Source: Niebla homalea
Taxonomy: Eukaryota; Ascomycota; Lecanoromycetes; Lecanorales; Ramalinaceae
Assembly: GCA_019925105.1 (NCBI GenBank)
Contig: JAHGAU010000034.1
Span: 496,001-560,000 of the forward strand
Direction of reading: 5' to 3'
DNA: 64,000 nucleotides
How positions within the stretch are numbered: the stretch's first letter is position 1; each line of letters begins with the position of its first letter. The position numbers and the translations under genes were made by a program. The notes under the pieces were generated by a model. It did no database searches and was not told the origin of the DNA. It worked only from the letters and a program-made list of their open reading frames with translations. This document shows positions 12,041 to 24,147 of the stretch, in pieces.

Positions 12041-12803
12041 ATGCAGGAGGAACAAAACCCTCTTCGCCCGCCAATCTTGCATTCGCAATCTCTTCTTCCG
12101 CCACACCCTTCCACACCTCAACCGGGATCCAACCAATCCTCGCCCGGTCTCCAAAGCCACCAAACCAGTATACACCCTCCACCACAATCCTTCCCCACCA
12201 GCTTTCATGAATCCCACTCCCGGGCGTCCATATCACCTCTTGGTGTCTTTCCAAGAAGCACTCCTGGATCTTGTACTTCTCTACGTCACTTTGCGGAAGG
12301 GCTTCAATGTACCCTTGCAGACTGAAACGTGGCAGATTTGCCGGTGAGTAGAGGTATGGATCGTCGGTTGGTGGGGCGTCTGCAGGAGGCTGCCACCGAA
12401 TCGTGAGAGACACGTTGCTTCCTTGGCGTGCGTTGCGGATGTATGTTGCAATGGATATGGCCAGGATGGTGGGGTTGGAAGTCTCGGGATCGCAGGTGGC
12501 GAAGTATTCCATTAGGCCGATCGGGGAACCGGCGATATCCTTGGGGATGGCTGAGACCGAATCCGCAGACAGGTCTTCATCTTGAATAACGAAATGTTCG
12601 GATGGGGAAGGAAAGACGGTAGACAGAGTACCGATGGAAGAGAGGTTCAACATGCGACGTGCAAGAACCGCTGAATCATGGATTGTGGGGATGTGGTAAT
12701 CAGTCGAGAGTATTGGGTTGGAGAATAGGTACCGGGAGTTGGGAGGGGATGCACTAAATGCGGAGGATAAGAAAGAGAATGCTGTGAGAACTTGAAGTAT
12801 CAT
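12006..12803 (-). CDS. Secreted CREG-type protein (FMN-binding split barrel fold)
   Basis: Single exon, 265 aa. The N-terminus MILQVLTAFSFLSSAFSAS is a clear signal peptide. The mature part matches the CREG/pyridoxamine-5'-phosphate-oxidase-like family: ARRMLNLSSIGTLSTVF, then SPIGLMEYFATCDPETSNPT and LAISIATYIRNARQGSNVSL, SPANLPRFSLQGYIE, and finally HESWWGRIVVEGVYWFGGFG followed by DRARIGWIP. These are the conserved blocks of the split-barrel dimer. Family members are secreted or lysosomal glycoproteins that usually no longer bind FMN; the fungal function is unknown. Candidate N-glycosylation sites include NLSS and NVSL. The final ten residues (MKQDVKDSEL) are encoded inside a tandemly duplicated 46-bp unit, so the natural C-terminus may have been altered by that duplication. 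Confidence 0.85.
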   Translation of the reverse strand: MILQVLTAFSFLSSAFSASPPNSRYLFSNPILSTDYHIPTIHDSAVLARRMLNLSSIGTLSTVFPSPSEHFVIQDEDLSADSVSAIPKDIAGSPIGLMEYFATCDPETSNPTILAISIATYIRNARQGSNVSLTIRWQPPADAPPTDDPYLYSPANLPRFSLQGYIEALPQSDVEKYKIQECFLERHQEVIWTPGSGIHESWWGRIVVEGVYWFGGFGDRARIGWIPVEVWKGVAEEEIANARLAGEEGFVPPALMKQDVKDSEL

Positions 12804-13435
12804 GACGAGATGAATAAATAGCCAGATATAGGCATGCGATGACGCGAAGGTGGAGGGAAGCCGAAGAGGTTTTGGAGGAGGACGAGAAGCCCCTCAGTGG
12901 CAATGACGCTTGAATATTGAATATTGAATATTGATACCCGCAGGACCAATGATTTCTAGCTTAGTAACCATGGTGAAGATAGCGCCCAGATTGTCAATGA
13001 AGCAGCATAATTTTTATGGCCAAATCACCGTCTTGTGATTGACCTGATGCTGTTCCTGAGCGTAATTGAAGATTGACATTATTACTGTTGGAAAAGGCTG
13101 AAATCTTCCGCATATAATAGGTAAAGTCAGAATCCTAAATGCCAAGACCTTGCCATTGCCGCTGAGTCATGCAATCTCGCTAGCAAAATCCTCCGCACCC
13201 ATTATTATTATTCCAACAAACGGGTGACTCAATCCATCAACGACTCATCAACCCCTTCACCAAACTACATCTTCACTCGAGTAAGCCTGTCCAAACTCTC
13301 CATACCTTCACAGACAAATCTACCAAGATACCCCTCATTCTAGCAGGCTAAAAGCAATTAACCATCAAGTCCGCCACAGGACACCCTAACCACCAAAGCC
13401 CAAATCAAATCAATCAAACAAGCACAACCGCAATC
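12804..13435. promoter_or_regulatory. Divergent promoter region, CREG-type gene and eS30 gene
   Basis: About 630 bp between divergent starts. It includes the tandem (TGAATAT)3 at 12911-12931 and a pyrimidine-rich, C-rich leader just before the eS30 start, as is usual for fungal ribosomal protein genes. No specific factor site could be assigned with confidence. Confidence 0.45.
12911..12934. repeat. (TGAATAT)3 short tandem repeat
   Basis: Three perfect TGAATAT heptamers followed by TGA, in the intergenic region upstream of the CREG-type gene. Most likely simple-sequence DNA. Confidence 0.85.
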
Positions 13436-14066
13436 ATGGGGAAAGTCCACGGCTCCCTCGCACGCGCCGGCAAAGTCAAGTCGCAGACCCCCAAGGTCGA
13501 ACCCCAGGAGAAGAAGAAGACCCCCAAGGGCCGCGCCAAGAAGAGAATCACATACACCCGTCGGTTCGTCAACGTCACGATGACCGGGGGAAAGAGGAAG
13601 GTACGTTACTGTCATCCACTTTTCGTAGAGGCATGGGCTCTTTGTCTATCTTGGGGTTGTGTGATGCATGGGTGGAAGGTGCAAGTGATGGAATCGTTTG
13701 GGGTGGGTGGGATAAGGAGGTGGCATTGCCCTGTGTCAGGATCGAACAAGAGCTGGGGTACGTCCGCATTCCGGGACGAAAAGAGAAGGAGACTTGTACA
13801 AAGCAGCAATACCTCCGAAATCGCAGCAGCCATGGCCGGCAACCGGAGGTTTGCCTGATCCCAAGTCAGCTGTGCACTGTCGATACGAGAGCAACGCTCC
13901 GGCCCAAAGCAGAGGCGCCTTGGCGCCTTCTTCGGTGTCACAGCTCGGTCATAGGGGAGTCCAATTGAGGGTTGTTTGGCTTGATTTGGGCTTGTGTGCT
14001 TTGTAACATCTTCATGGAGGCTAACGTACTGTGCGACTGCAGATGAACCCGAACCCTACATCATAG
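13436..14066 (+). CDS. RPS30: 40S ribosomal protein eS30
   Basis: Two exons, 13436-13600 and 14043-14066, encode 62 aa. The sequence [20 protein letters not shown], then [19 protein letters not shown] and the ending KRKMNPNPTS, is diagnostic for eS30, a basic small-subunit protein near the decoding region. As in other fungi it is free-standing, without the ubiquitin-like Fubi fusion found in animals. The 442-nt intron (GTACGT...CTGCAG) is far longer than most introns here and leaves a last exon of only 24 nt encoding MNPNPTS. An intron-retained transcript would run on in frame well into the intron. A C-rich, pyrimidine-rich leader precedes the ATG, as expected for a highly expressed ribosomal protein gene. 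Confidence 0.96.
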
Positions 14067-16073
14067 GATATCGAGGTGAGGTGATCGCACATACAGGAAA
14101 AGGACTGAGGAGGGGAGCTGGGTTCAGGGTAGTTTGATTGCTGTCTGACCTTTTGTGTCTGTGGACGCTACGGAAGCATGCAGGCAGGGGACTTTGGCCT
14201 GTATATCGGCAAGAACAGCATCACAGCAGCGGATGTGTGTTCGTGTGTACACGGGAATCGGAGCACCATGGAAGCAGGCCGTGACATATTGCAACATCCT
14301 AGGTCCATGACACGATATTCTATTTTTGTCGTGTTTGACAGTTCTCTTTGCCTTTTCTGCTAGTACCACATACTAACTGGAATGAATGGTGAATGACCCT
14401 TGCGCAAAGTTGGTAGTATTTGTTGAGTAGGTAGCTGCGGTGCTGAACCGCACCATGACAATAATCCTCAAGACGACATGGGAGTGTTGACATTGGCTTG
14501 AACGCAAAACCATTCCTTTCCTCATTGAGATGGTTTAGCTGCTTGCCTGTTTCATGTTGTTAGTGAGATTGATTGGGCGAATCACAGTTGTGCGTCACGT
14601 GCATACAATTCAGACGTGCCGTCTTTTGTCCCTTGGGGATCTTTTGGGGGCGGTCTGGGGAAATCCAGCCTGAGTTTGAGTGTTCTTGTGCCGTTCCCCA
14701 GACCCCAGTGCGTGGTGACAGCAGTTGCCCTAAGAATCGATTTAAGTTGTTCTACGGGCGGGATTTGATACCATGAATAAACTTTCAATCACTTGGTCAC
14801 GGACTTGAGTTGTTACACCAGCAGAAAGCAGCTATCCAGGTGGGTCATAATGCTATGAAACATTGTGTTTATCTGATCGCATGCTTGACTACGGTCCATG
14901 ACACCGTGTGCTGTAAGATCGTTCAGATACCGTTGCATTAATGTCTACTATAGTGAGGAAGAAAGAAACAGGAAGATATGCATGTTGTACGGTTGAGGAA
15001 TCTAGATATGTTGGCGTCGCATGCCAGAATTTAGATAGGTAGCGCGAATGCTTGTCAAAGGTACCAGCCAAAACAGGAAAGATGCTCCGTCGCTATCAAG
15101 GAAAAATACTCCCTGCCAGAGGGAGAGAATAAGGTGGTAGTCGTCTCAGAAGTCTAGCCAGATATATGCCGTGTCCTATATCGGTAGGCGAGACATGGTG
15201 CGTATCCAAAAACACATCATTCATTGTCGCCTTCCAGTATCCTCTAGTACAATCGGAAGATCACATGATTCCGTATTCAAGGTCTTTGCGTTTGAGATGC
15301 AGAATTTGGCCGTTGTGGTGGCTGGGCTGCAGGAGCGTTGGCTATCATAAGACCTCAGGCTAATCCAATGCTTTTTTTTGATTCGGAGGGTCAGCTCATC
15401 TGAACCATTGATGTGAAACATGCAGATGCAGCGTCGATTGCGCAGGGTAAACGTCGATCGGCATTATATCCTCTTCGAGCTCGTAGACTACTGACTCGTG
15501 ATGACGATCCAGGGGCAATTCATGGTCATCAGTCAATCCTGGTTTCCACACAACAAGGGTGTAAGCGAAGGCGTTTGCTGTCGCATTGACTTTTTTCAGT
15601 CGACTCAAATGTCGTAGCCCCATTCGCCAGCTTCAAGCATAATGTAGAAAACAGCTCCGATTGTCTGCGCATCGCTGAACGAGTTCTGCGTGCTTGTGTT
15701 GTATCTCCATCTCCTCCTTTTGACCGATGTTTTTTCTTGCGCATGTACCTGAGTACCGCTGCGCCACCTCCGTGCATAAAGCACGTCAAACGCCTTCTGC
15801 GGAAACTTTAAACTTTGATCTAATATCGTATAGCATCTTTCCAAGTCGACCACGCCAAGGTGTTGAGCGCATGGATAGCTCTTCTCCGTAGAGCCTTGCG
15901 CACGCGATACTTGCCGAATCGCCTTTGCTAGTGCTGGCGATGATGAGCACACAGATGTTCGGGGAAGGAAAGGATGATATATCCAGGCGCTAGCAGGGCA
16001 TTTCCAAGGTCGAAGTGATCTAGAGCTGCGAGAATTGTAGCTGCACTGCCGGTGCATGTATACACATCCCCAC
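14067..16073. other. 2-kb intergenic stretch without a recognisable gene
   Basis: Lies between the 3' ends of eS30 (plus) and the first Zn2Cys6 factor (minus). Frames up to about 165 codons occur on the minus strand just downstream of the factor's stop, but they show no known domain and look like 3' UTR or chance frames. No tRNA or repeat seen. Confidence 0.4.
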
Positions 16074-17608
16074 TCAGTGAGGTTCGCCGTCTGTGTAGAC
16101 AATAGCCGGCTGCTCGCTGTATGGCGGAGGTACTTCTTCTTCCTGGACTTTAGCTAAACCTGGTTCGGAATACCAATTGCCAAAGTCCATTGGCTTTGTC
16201 ACAGCGCTGCTCGGTAACGCGTTCCAAGCAGACGGTACTCCCCAATTAGATGGTGGACTTGCCACTGGTGCAGACATTGGTGTCATGCCTGACTCGGATA
16301 TAGATGCGTGGGAGGAATTGGCGCTAGTAATTAGTGAAGGAGGATGCATTTCCGAGTTTCGCCTTCGAAAATCGAGGGACAGTGGCTGCGGGTGGTAGAT
16401 ATTGTTGTGGTAGCTGGCGGGAATGTCTTCTACCACTCCTATAGACATAGACCTTCCCGGCAATGGCCAATTGCTATCTGCCCGAGAATTTCCAAAAGAG
16501 GTGAAACTGTTTCGTCCGTCTGATGGGTTGTTCACGGCGCTAGTTGGAGCTGATAGGTGCGGTGAGTAATGTGGTGTCAACGGCGAGTCTGTGTGTCTAC
16601 CCCAATATCCATGAGATGCATCACCTGGTGAGGAGTGGCCAGCAGACATGGGTCCAGGATCCGGAAACGGTGAGTGCCAATGGGTCTGTTGTTGCGGTGG
16701 TTGGCTGAAGTCATAAGACGATCTGTGATCCACTGGGATGCGGCACGATTTAGCAGCTAGAATAATCGAAAGGTGTGACAGTATGCTTACCTCTGGTCAT
16801 TGGAGAAATCCCGTTGCTCCAAGCCGTTGTTGAAGGTCCATAGCCTTGTTGTGTGACTGGGACATCGTGGTAAGGGTTGAAGTGCTCAGTGGCACGCAAG
16901 ATAGGCCCCGGCGCCAAATGAGGAGAAGACTGTGATGAGTCGGAATCCCTAGGGTCTGCGTTGGACTGCGGCCGAGGTCGCCTCTCGATCGGTGGCTGCT
17001 GATCCACTGGAAAGAAATTGCACTCTTTCTTCAGACGAATACAGGTTGCGCAGCGGTTATGTGGGTCATCTGCTTCAGGCAAGCATCGGATCTTCCGCCT
17101 TCTACAATGGCCTGGTGACCAGGTCAACATCATCTGGACAAGGTAGCGAGATTTCCAACCTACTGCATGCGATGGACGTTCGATGATAACCAAGCTTGTT
17201 TCTCCTCTTTTCGGCCAAATTCGTGCCGGGGTCACTATTGTGGTGGGCTCGAATGTTCGGCGTTGAGGTGGTGCGCTTCAAAGCAGAAGTGCTCTTCCGC
17301 CGTCGCCGCTGAGATAGTATGTGTGCCGTCGTGATGGGAACCATTGGAGGCGGTGGTATCGAGGAAGGGTCTACAGGAGGCATGTCGTGATCAAATGATG
17401 TACTGATGCTCAAGGGTTCAATTGGGTCCTTTAACACAACCTGAGTGGCAAAGGAGGCATCCGAGCTTTCTGCGAGTGCGGGTGACATAGCCGGGTTCTT
17501 TATATCGGCTTCCTGTTCGGTAGGGTCTGAAGGTAGGCCAGTAGACCAAGATTGCGCAAGGCTAGCTCGATATCGAAGTTTCACGTTCAGAGCCTTCCCC
17601 GCAGCCAT
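16074..17608 (-). CDS. Zn2Cys6 (fungal binuclear cluster) transcription factor, internal zinc cluster
   Basis: Three exons (17608-17164, 17111-16791, 16732-16074), 474 aa. The zinc cluster is split by the first 52-nt intron: exon 1 ends in RTSIACS and exon 2 continues HCRRRKIRCL...NRCATCIRLKKEC. Spliced, the six ligands are Cys148, 151, 158, 169, 172 and 179 (CX2CX6CX10CX2CX6C), which should bind two Zn ions and DNA. The cluster is unusually far from the N-terminus, after about 145 residues rich in Ser and Pro. The C-terminal half is a Pro/Ser/His-rich disordered region ending PPPYSEQPAIVYTDGEPH. The usual fungal 'middle homology' domain is not visible, so regulatory inputs and targets are unknown. 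Start ATG at 17608 is the first of the open frame. Confidence 0.88.
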
Positions 17609-17825
17609 ACAGAAATAGAGCAGGGCCGGTTTGGATGCACCCTCGAGATCATCTGGTTCACCAGACGTTTCAAAAGCAGCACCCTACCCTTAGATCCCGG
17701 GAAATGTTGCTAAATTCAGCTTCCCTCGATATCGATAGCGGTGAAGCAGCACCAAACACTAGGCGTTCCAGAATTGATGTCGTTCAGCAAGTGACAGTGG
17801 TGGTCTGAAGGAATGAAGGAACGGG

Positions 17826-17860
17826 GGGGAGGAGGAGGAGGAGGAGGAGGAGGAGGAGGA
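17826..17860. repeat. (GGA)n microsatellite
   Basis: About eleven GGA/GAG units preceded by a G run, roughly 220 bp upstream of the Zn2Cys6 factor's start codon. On the coding strand it is a (TCC)n pyrimidine tract in the promoter or leader. Confidence 0.9.
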
Positions 17861-20800
17861 TGGAATCCCACTCGACTTCCAATTCCCAAATGCTTGGGAG
17901 CTAATGAGTTTAAGGGTGGGTCAACGGCGGAGACGCAAACGCACGCCGTACTACGTACTAGTAGTGGTACTGTGGTCGCAGTAGTAGGCTAGTAGGCTAA
18001 TAGCACCTCTCCAGGCGTCTTCTAGATTGGCGCCGAAAGCAGGAACAAGGAAATAATTAATCCGACTGGCTCAAGTGGCACTGTCTCTGGTCAAGAGTTC
18101 GAAGTGCTTTGGGGCGCACAGCTAGTCGAATAGTGACTGTCGATCATTCAACCAGCAAACATTTCCGTCGGGATTATCTTTTCAAAAATCAAGGGCAGCC
18201 ATGTGCTTTGCAGGCATGGATGAGTGAATAAGCTCGGCGCGTAAGAAAAGAGACTTTGGAGCACGAATTACGGTACTGTACGCGATATAGGAGAGATTGA
18301 GACACTGAGGCCAACCCATTCCCCATTCCAAGTGCTGATTTTGGATGAGAGTCACAGAGTCAAAGACATCAGCTGCTACGGGCCAGTACAGGCGAAATGG
18401 ACGAAGGACCCCAATCAACGAGAAAAGCTATCAGCAGAGATAGATAGAGAGCAATCAGCAGGCAAGAATCAAGAATCCAAGATGCTCAAACAACACGCCA
18501 GACAAAGGGGGGCAAATCCTCCCAAATGCAACCTTTACGTTCGCTTGCTTATTTCCTTCCTGCTAGGCTGGGAATGGTCAAAGCATGGCGCAATGGGGTT
18601 TGCGTGGCTTGTTTGTAGTTCGCCCCATGAGGACGGAGCACAGGAAGGCAGATTGGTGAAATATTACGGCTGTTCAGGGAAAGCTAGAATTAGCGTGAAT
18701 ACGTGATCTCACAGAAAAGGTTTGGGAATGTTGGAATTTTTCCAGTTTGATCGTCCCTCGCAACTTCTGCTTTCAGATTTCCAGTCTCTTGCACGTTCCA
18801 CCAAAGATCGGCCTCCTGAGTCAAGAGATGAAGCACCACACCGTCTACTTTCCCTCATACATGCATCACGTCAAGACTCGCTAAACAGTATGCAATGTCT
18901 TGGTTCATGCATACCTTACATCCGAATCCCGGGTGTGGTGGACTGGTGGAGGTTCTCCCGTCTGAGAGGGATCAAAACAAGACGGTATTATTGTGCCACA
19001 TGGTGGGCTGGAGAAACGGCCTCAACTGAGGCCTTTTTCGGTTTTTCGCGTCTGTTTCAGGATGAGATAGAGCTGCAGCGGAGAATTTGGCTTACGGAGT
19101 GCAGCAGTCAGCAACTCAAAGTCGCTTCTATACTACTTTAAACTTTGGTCCAATGACGACTCGAGTAGTCGGCTAAAAGACCTTTGCTCCGGTGGTAGAG
19201 GTACACTTAGATACACTCAGATATATTGATCACGTTGCACATGCCCAATCCGTAGATTCGATGATGCCGTACCAGCTATTTGGAGTTGTCTGCTGACCCT
19301 ATCCATTGATTGCAGGACCACTTGCGGCTATAGGGTGGCCTTTTGCACAAGTCCAGGCGCCCGCTAAACCGAGCTCGATTCTTTTTTTGCTTGGAAGGCA
19401 GACAGTGTTTTCAAAAATATTGTTATTGATCCTTGTCTGCGGGTATGGGCTCGTGGTTTTCTAGAAGGTTGTTCCATCTCCACCTTCTGGTTGATCAGCG
19501 TCCAGCGATTTCCCACGTGAAATGATCAACAAGATCGTCGCTCCAGTCAGGGTAGCCATGTCACAAGAGGCGCACTTGTTCGCTATCCTCCGTTTTGGAT
19601 GTTGCTCTTGTTGTGTTGACCTGGTTATGCTCATGCCGCAGCTCCCTCGGAAATTTTTGGCTGGATTTCTTAAAGAGTCAAATGGCCGGATGGATGGATA
19701 CTGGATGGTTCCTGGAGGAATTTTGTCAGCTCCTAGAAGTTGAATAGCTTACTTTCTGCCCGCTAATTTAGCGTTCTGCTTGTGATGTTGCAATGAACAA
19801 GTGGGATAATTGTGTAGCGAGCTGGACTCGCTTGATTTCACACTTTCTAAAGTCCCACCTTCTGAAAGTTACATTACAGCGTTAGAATTTGTACGACTTC
19901 CACGTACCAAAACGTTCAAACCCTGCGGAACATTCTCCTCTGAGCATTCTCCACAATTTTACATGATGGAGCTATGCTTGGTGAAGGCCGATGATGTCCT
20001 GGCACTCCATTCAAATCAGCTGGAAAAGGGTGTGATAGTTGTTGCACCCTGTAGTGCACTAGGCATGCTTAGCCAGAAATGGAACTACAGCACTACGAGG
20101 CGACCCCACACGTGGCATGTCGATCTTGCTGATCTTTATCCACCCGAGTTCCTTCTGGGAGGGTGTTTAGAAGCTTCCATTGAACTTCCATGATCCCAAA
20201 CTTTGAACCCAAGCTGAAGCTAGTGTGTTGCTTGGGACAAGGGTTATTTGCCCCTTTTGAGGTCTGGATAATGGATTGTGTTACAAGAACCATCACAGCC
20301 TCCCAGGCGAGGCCTACTTCAGCGAGTCAGTGACAAAGCCATCGAACCTCATTGGATACTCCATGCCAAACTGGGATGCCATCATTCATCAGATGACAGC
20401 ATGTGGTGAAAGTTGGATCGGACCATACCGATCACGCATGGCAACGGCTTCAGATACCTCACCGTGATCCCAATCCTACAATTGGTAGATTTTGCACTTT
20501 GTCTGCAGCACAGTCTCACAGAGGAACCTCAGGGAGTGTTCGGCAATTTGGCTGAGAGGTTAGATGTAATTGGCAGAGATCAGCTCACGGACTTCCCGAA
20601 CTAGGACTGATGGAACTACTTCCTGCTTCGGACGATGCAATGATTCTCGATATCACTCGTCAGTCGTCATGCAGGAAGACCGAGGAGGTTTCACAACTTG
20701 TTCTCCACCCCTACCATTGAAGCGCATACAAGCCTTCCCCTCACTCCCCGTCTCTCGATCCTCTAACATGCAGGCAGCTTCGGACCTTCCGGCTTCACTC

Positions 20801-23723
20801 ATCGTGCGGTTGTTACTATTGAGGATTCGAGGTATCGAAAGTCGAACGACATACCTTGATGCAAACGCTACCCCCACACAAAACCAGCCAAGGACGATGT
20901 GCTCACATCCTTCGGGCGTTTCCTTCCGCTCAAACGTAGTGTCTCGTTGGACCACTGCCAATTGCGAGATGCCAACCTCCTCAGATCTGAGGAGCGCATG
21001 TCGCATATAAAAAAAATCTCCGAGCTGCATGAGCGCCTGACTTCCAGCGGTGGAGTCAGACGCAGATACCCTGAAGCCCAAAAAACTTTGTGAACACATG
21101 GTCTACTAGCTTAAGGAAGCGATCCATAATCTTCGTCACCGTCTCGTGTCTAATCTGCCATCATATCGCACGACAAGGACATGATATTGGGTACTACCCA
21201 CAAACCTTTTCGAGCTAACCACTCGTGACTAGGCACTTTTGTGGAGTGGCAGAACTGTTGATGAGATGTTCGAAATCGCTTTCTGGTGTCTCTCGACGTC
21301 CGGTACTGGGTACTGTCAGCTATTAAGACGACCGAGTCAAAGAAATAGAAATGATTTGAGGTAAGCACAATCGCCCGTCTGATACTTGCATCAGGAGGCA
21401 TTTATGACGTCCAATGATGATCATTCCTATGTCCTACCATATTATCTGCGTCAGCATTGCAGCCAATGCAAACGCCCCCCTGCTCTTGACTCTGGAGAAG
21501 TAGCAGATTGTCGCCCAACGGTTTCCGTATGGTTGTTGAGGCGCTTGAACCTCCGAGGGCTGGGTCCACCTCTCACAACCTGTCATTTGGCATCTCCACA
21601 TGGGCACGAGATCATGATCTATGCAACTCCCTAGGGTAATGAAGACTTCACTAAGTCGTCCAATGTCGTATCAGACTACCCATGGTATCCTGTGGAGAAT
21701 AGGGATCCATTTTCTGGTAGTAATCTCAAGACTATGGAAGCTCTCCCGTGCGCAAGATGCAGTGACTCATCGCCAGGATCTGCCATTGCAACCAGCTTCC
21801 CCCGGACGCGCAGAAACCAATCAATGGTTGCAGCAACCCTTCTGACTAGGATATAGTCCTGGTATACTGACCTAAACTGCCACCGTCATATGTACATGTG
21901 GCGAAATCCAGAGCCTACGTCGGTTCTCGATAAGCGTCATGTGGGCAATGACCTAACATCGCTTGTAATGCATCTCACGAGTCACGCAAAAACAAGTGCG
22001 GTGTATTGCCCTGCTGTCCGTATGAAGCTACGCGAGCTACAAAGATATAGTTCCTCAGAACACCCCTGAACATCCTCAATCGGCACGTTTGGCTTTGTGG
22101 TTTCGCATCCCAGCTTGAGACGGCAACAGTATGTATCGAAGGCGAAGACTTTCAAGCCAATCCGTGACAATGATTCTCCCGCAACCCGAGAATTTTTTGA
22201 GCCACCGTTCGCTTGAAGCTGGAAATATGTGTGGATCGAAGTCAAAGGGCTCTTTTGACGCGCATGATGCTCCGTGCTCTGGTAGCAGTACAAGGCTTTC
22301 TGACTGTTCTCCAAGAGTCCACAACGGCGAACAAAGCTGCGTAGCTTTGAGTGTTACCTGTGCAATACACTGGCTAGATTTTGATCCCTGAGCTGACCCC
22401 AGACTCGCACTAGTCCCTGGCGGCTTAGACTTGATATGTTTTGGGTTTGTCTCTCTCTCATGACGCTGAAATTGGATTGTTCGGCCGATTTTCGAATGTG
22501 CTTTCAGGCTCCTTCGTGGAGGCTCGCATGATCCTGTCTGTCCCTTTATTGCTGTTTCTACACGAAGCAGGAACTTCCGTGAGCCTGAATGAAAGTAAGA
22601 AAGCAAGAGCTATTCACAGACCTGTTTACGAAGTGGGATGGGTATGGCCGACATCGTCGCCGATGCTTGCTTCTTCTTGAGGTCATTCGAAAGACTTTGG
22701 CCGGCATATCTCAATATCGCTTATCTTGGTTGTGAGCGTACACATGCGCCTTCATGGCTAAAGCCAGCGATACAGTGCAGTGGAAGGATAACATCAGACT
22801 TCTTGCAAATGGAGCCTTAACAACAGGCGCGGTCTTCATGTCATTCCCTAGCAACAAGATTTTGATACAGCTAACGCTAGAGTTGCAGCTCCCAAGCTTG
22901 GTCGCCACTCGTTTCTTACAGTGCAGGCCACATCTCCCATTACTCCTGATTTGGTCTCTTGCTTGGAGACAGAATCCCATTGTTTCCATCACGGTCTTCA
23001 GGGTTTTTCCAATTACCCTTCCTCCTTCTCAATTATGCAGATCCCTAAGGCGGGGGCAGAAGGTACACTTTTGTCACTTCTGTTCGAAGCTCGGGACCTC
23101 TTACCCTCCCATTTCCATTGTTGCTACCTGTAAGAGCGTCGAGTAGAGTTATTACGAATTAGTGCTCCGTTCAATATCACTAATCTATCGTTGAGAAGGC
23201 TGATGCTCATTGTCACATGTCCTCACACACCAGACTCTGTTTATAATGCTAGCAAAATTATGGAGAGACATTCCCCAATTCTACGACAATGACCAGCCAG
23301 AAAACTCAAATGGCTTTCGGATAGGTTCCGAATTGATAGGAAAACACATTGTGTAGGAAGCAAAGCGAGGCAAATCATGATGTGTGCCGTGCCTTCCTAA
23401 GTCAACTTTGCATTAGGATTGCCTCCATCAAAAAAGAGCCAGGTGATGATATTTCCAAATGAGGTTTTGTTGGTCGCGAAAAATCACTAAGCCGTCTTCT
23501 ACTGAAATATGATACTACTCAGTCATCGCTGTCATGAGACGATCATTGGTCACTTTCGGATCCGCCAGTCCTGGGATATGCCAGAGTAAATATGTGGCCA
23601 CAGTGAAGACTTGATTGATTTGGTCAGTGATCAAGCAGGCACCCAGTTCCCCAAACCTCTGTTGTAACAATCGTCTCTTTTGCCCCATCACAATACCTAA
23701 ATCGCTGAATCATTCGACAAGTC

Positions 23724-23826
23724 CAGCCTTTCATCGCCAGTGGCAAAGCCCCTCCGAAAAAGCCAAAGCCAAAGCCTCCTAAGGCTCAGAACGCCTCTAT
23801 TGACATCCATTCAGATTACCAGCACC
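23724..23826 (+). repeat. Imperfect direct repeat, copy A
   Basis: About 103 bp that recur at 24034-24138 with an offset near 310. The best block, 29 bp from AGAACGCC to ATTCAGAT, is identical; the left part has diverged with several C/T and G/A differences. Confidence 0.8.
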
Positions 23827-24033
23827 ACATGGCGTTCTGACGAGACGTCTTCCGACGTAGCAAGCTCATCGTTTGACTTTCCGTGGCGGGAAAAGGAGGC
23901 GCTCCATCAACAAGTCTCGCTCTTCTTATTCGTCGCACATCTTCTGTTCTCAAGCCTCTGTTATGATATATGTGCCATTACGCCCTGCAACACCTACGTT
24001 CTACCACCGTCAGCTGAAGTATATCCAAAAATC

Positions 24034-24138
24034 CAACCTCTCATCACTGGTGGTAAAGTGCCTCTGAAAACAGCCACAGTGAAAGCCATCTGATGCTTAG
24101 AACGCCTCTATTGACATCCATTCAGATCACCAGCACCT
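24034..24138 (+). repeat. Imperfect direct repeat, copy B
   Basis: Second copy of the repeat at 23724-23826. It ends about 10 bp before the TATAAATA element of the candidate small gene, so the promoter of that gene may have arisen from, or been duplicated with, the repeat. Confidence 0.8.
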
Positions 24139-24147
24139 CCTCTCGTC

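Larger units (their letters stand above)
17609..24147. other. 6.5-kb region without a gene I can defend
   Basis: Scattered frames of 60-180 codons exist on both strands (for example 18722-19141 plus, 20653-21099 minus, 22076-22606 minus). None shows a family motif, plausible splicing pattern or start context. The left end is the upstream region of the Zn2Cys6 factor and contains a GGA microsatellite and GTACTAC/TAGTAG-rich sequence. I see no transposase, reverse transcriptase, terminal repeat or RNA gene. It may be intergenic space, long non-coding transcription units, or eroded genes. Confidence 0.45.

Noticed and set aside
13601..14042. Box C/D snoRNA in the eS30 intron
   Set aside because: GTGATG-like boxes exist but no matching CTGA box D with a short terminal stem was found.
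20653..21099. 148-codon minus-strand frame
   Set aside because: No family similarity and overlapped by an equally long plus-strand frame; not distinguishable from chance.
22076..22606. 176-codon minus-strand frame in the gene-empty block
   Set aside because: No recognisable motif, no convincing start or splice signals, and an overlapping plus-strand frame of similar quality.
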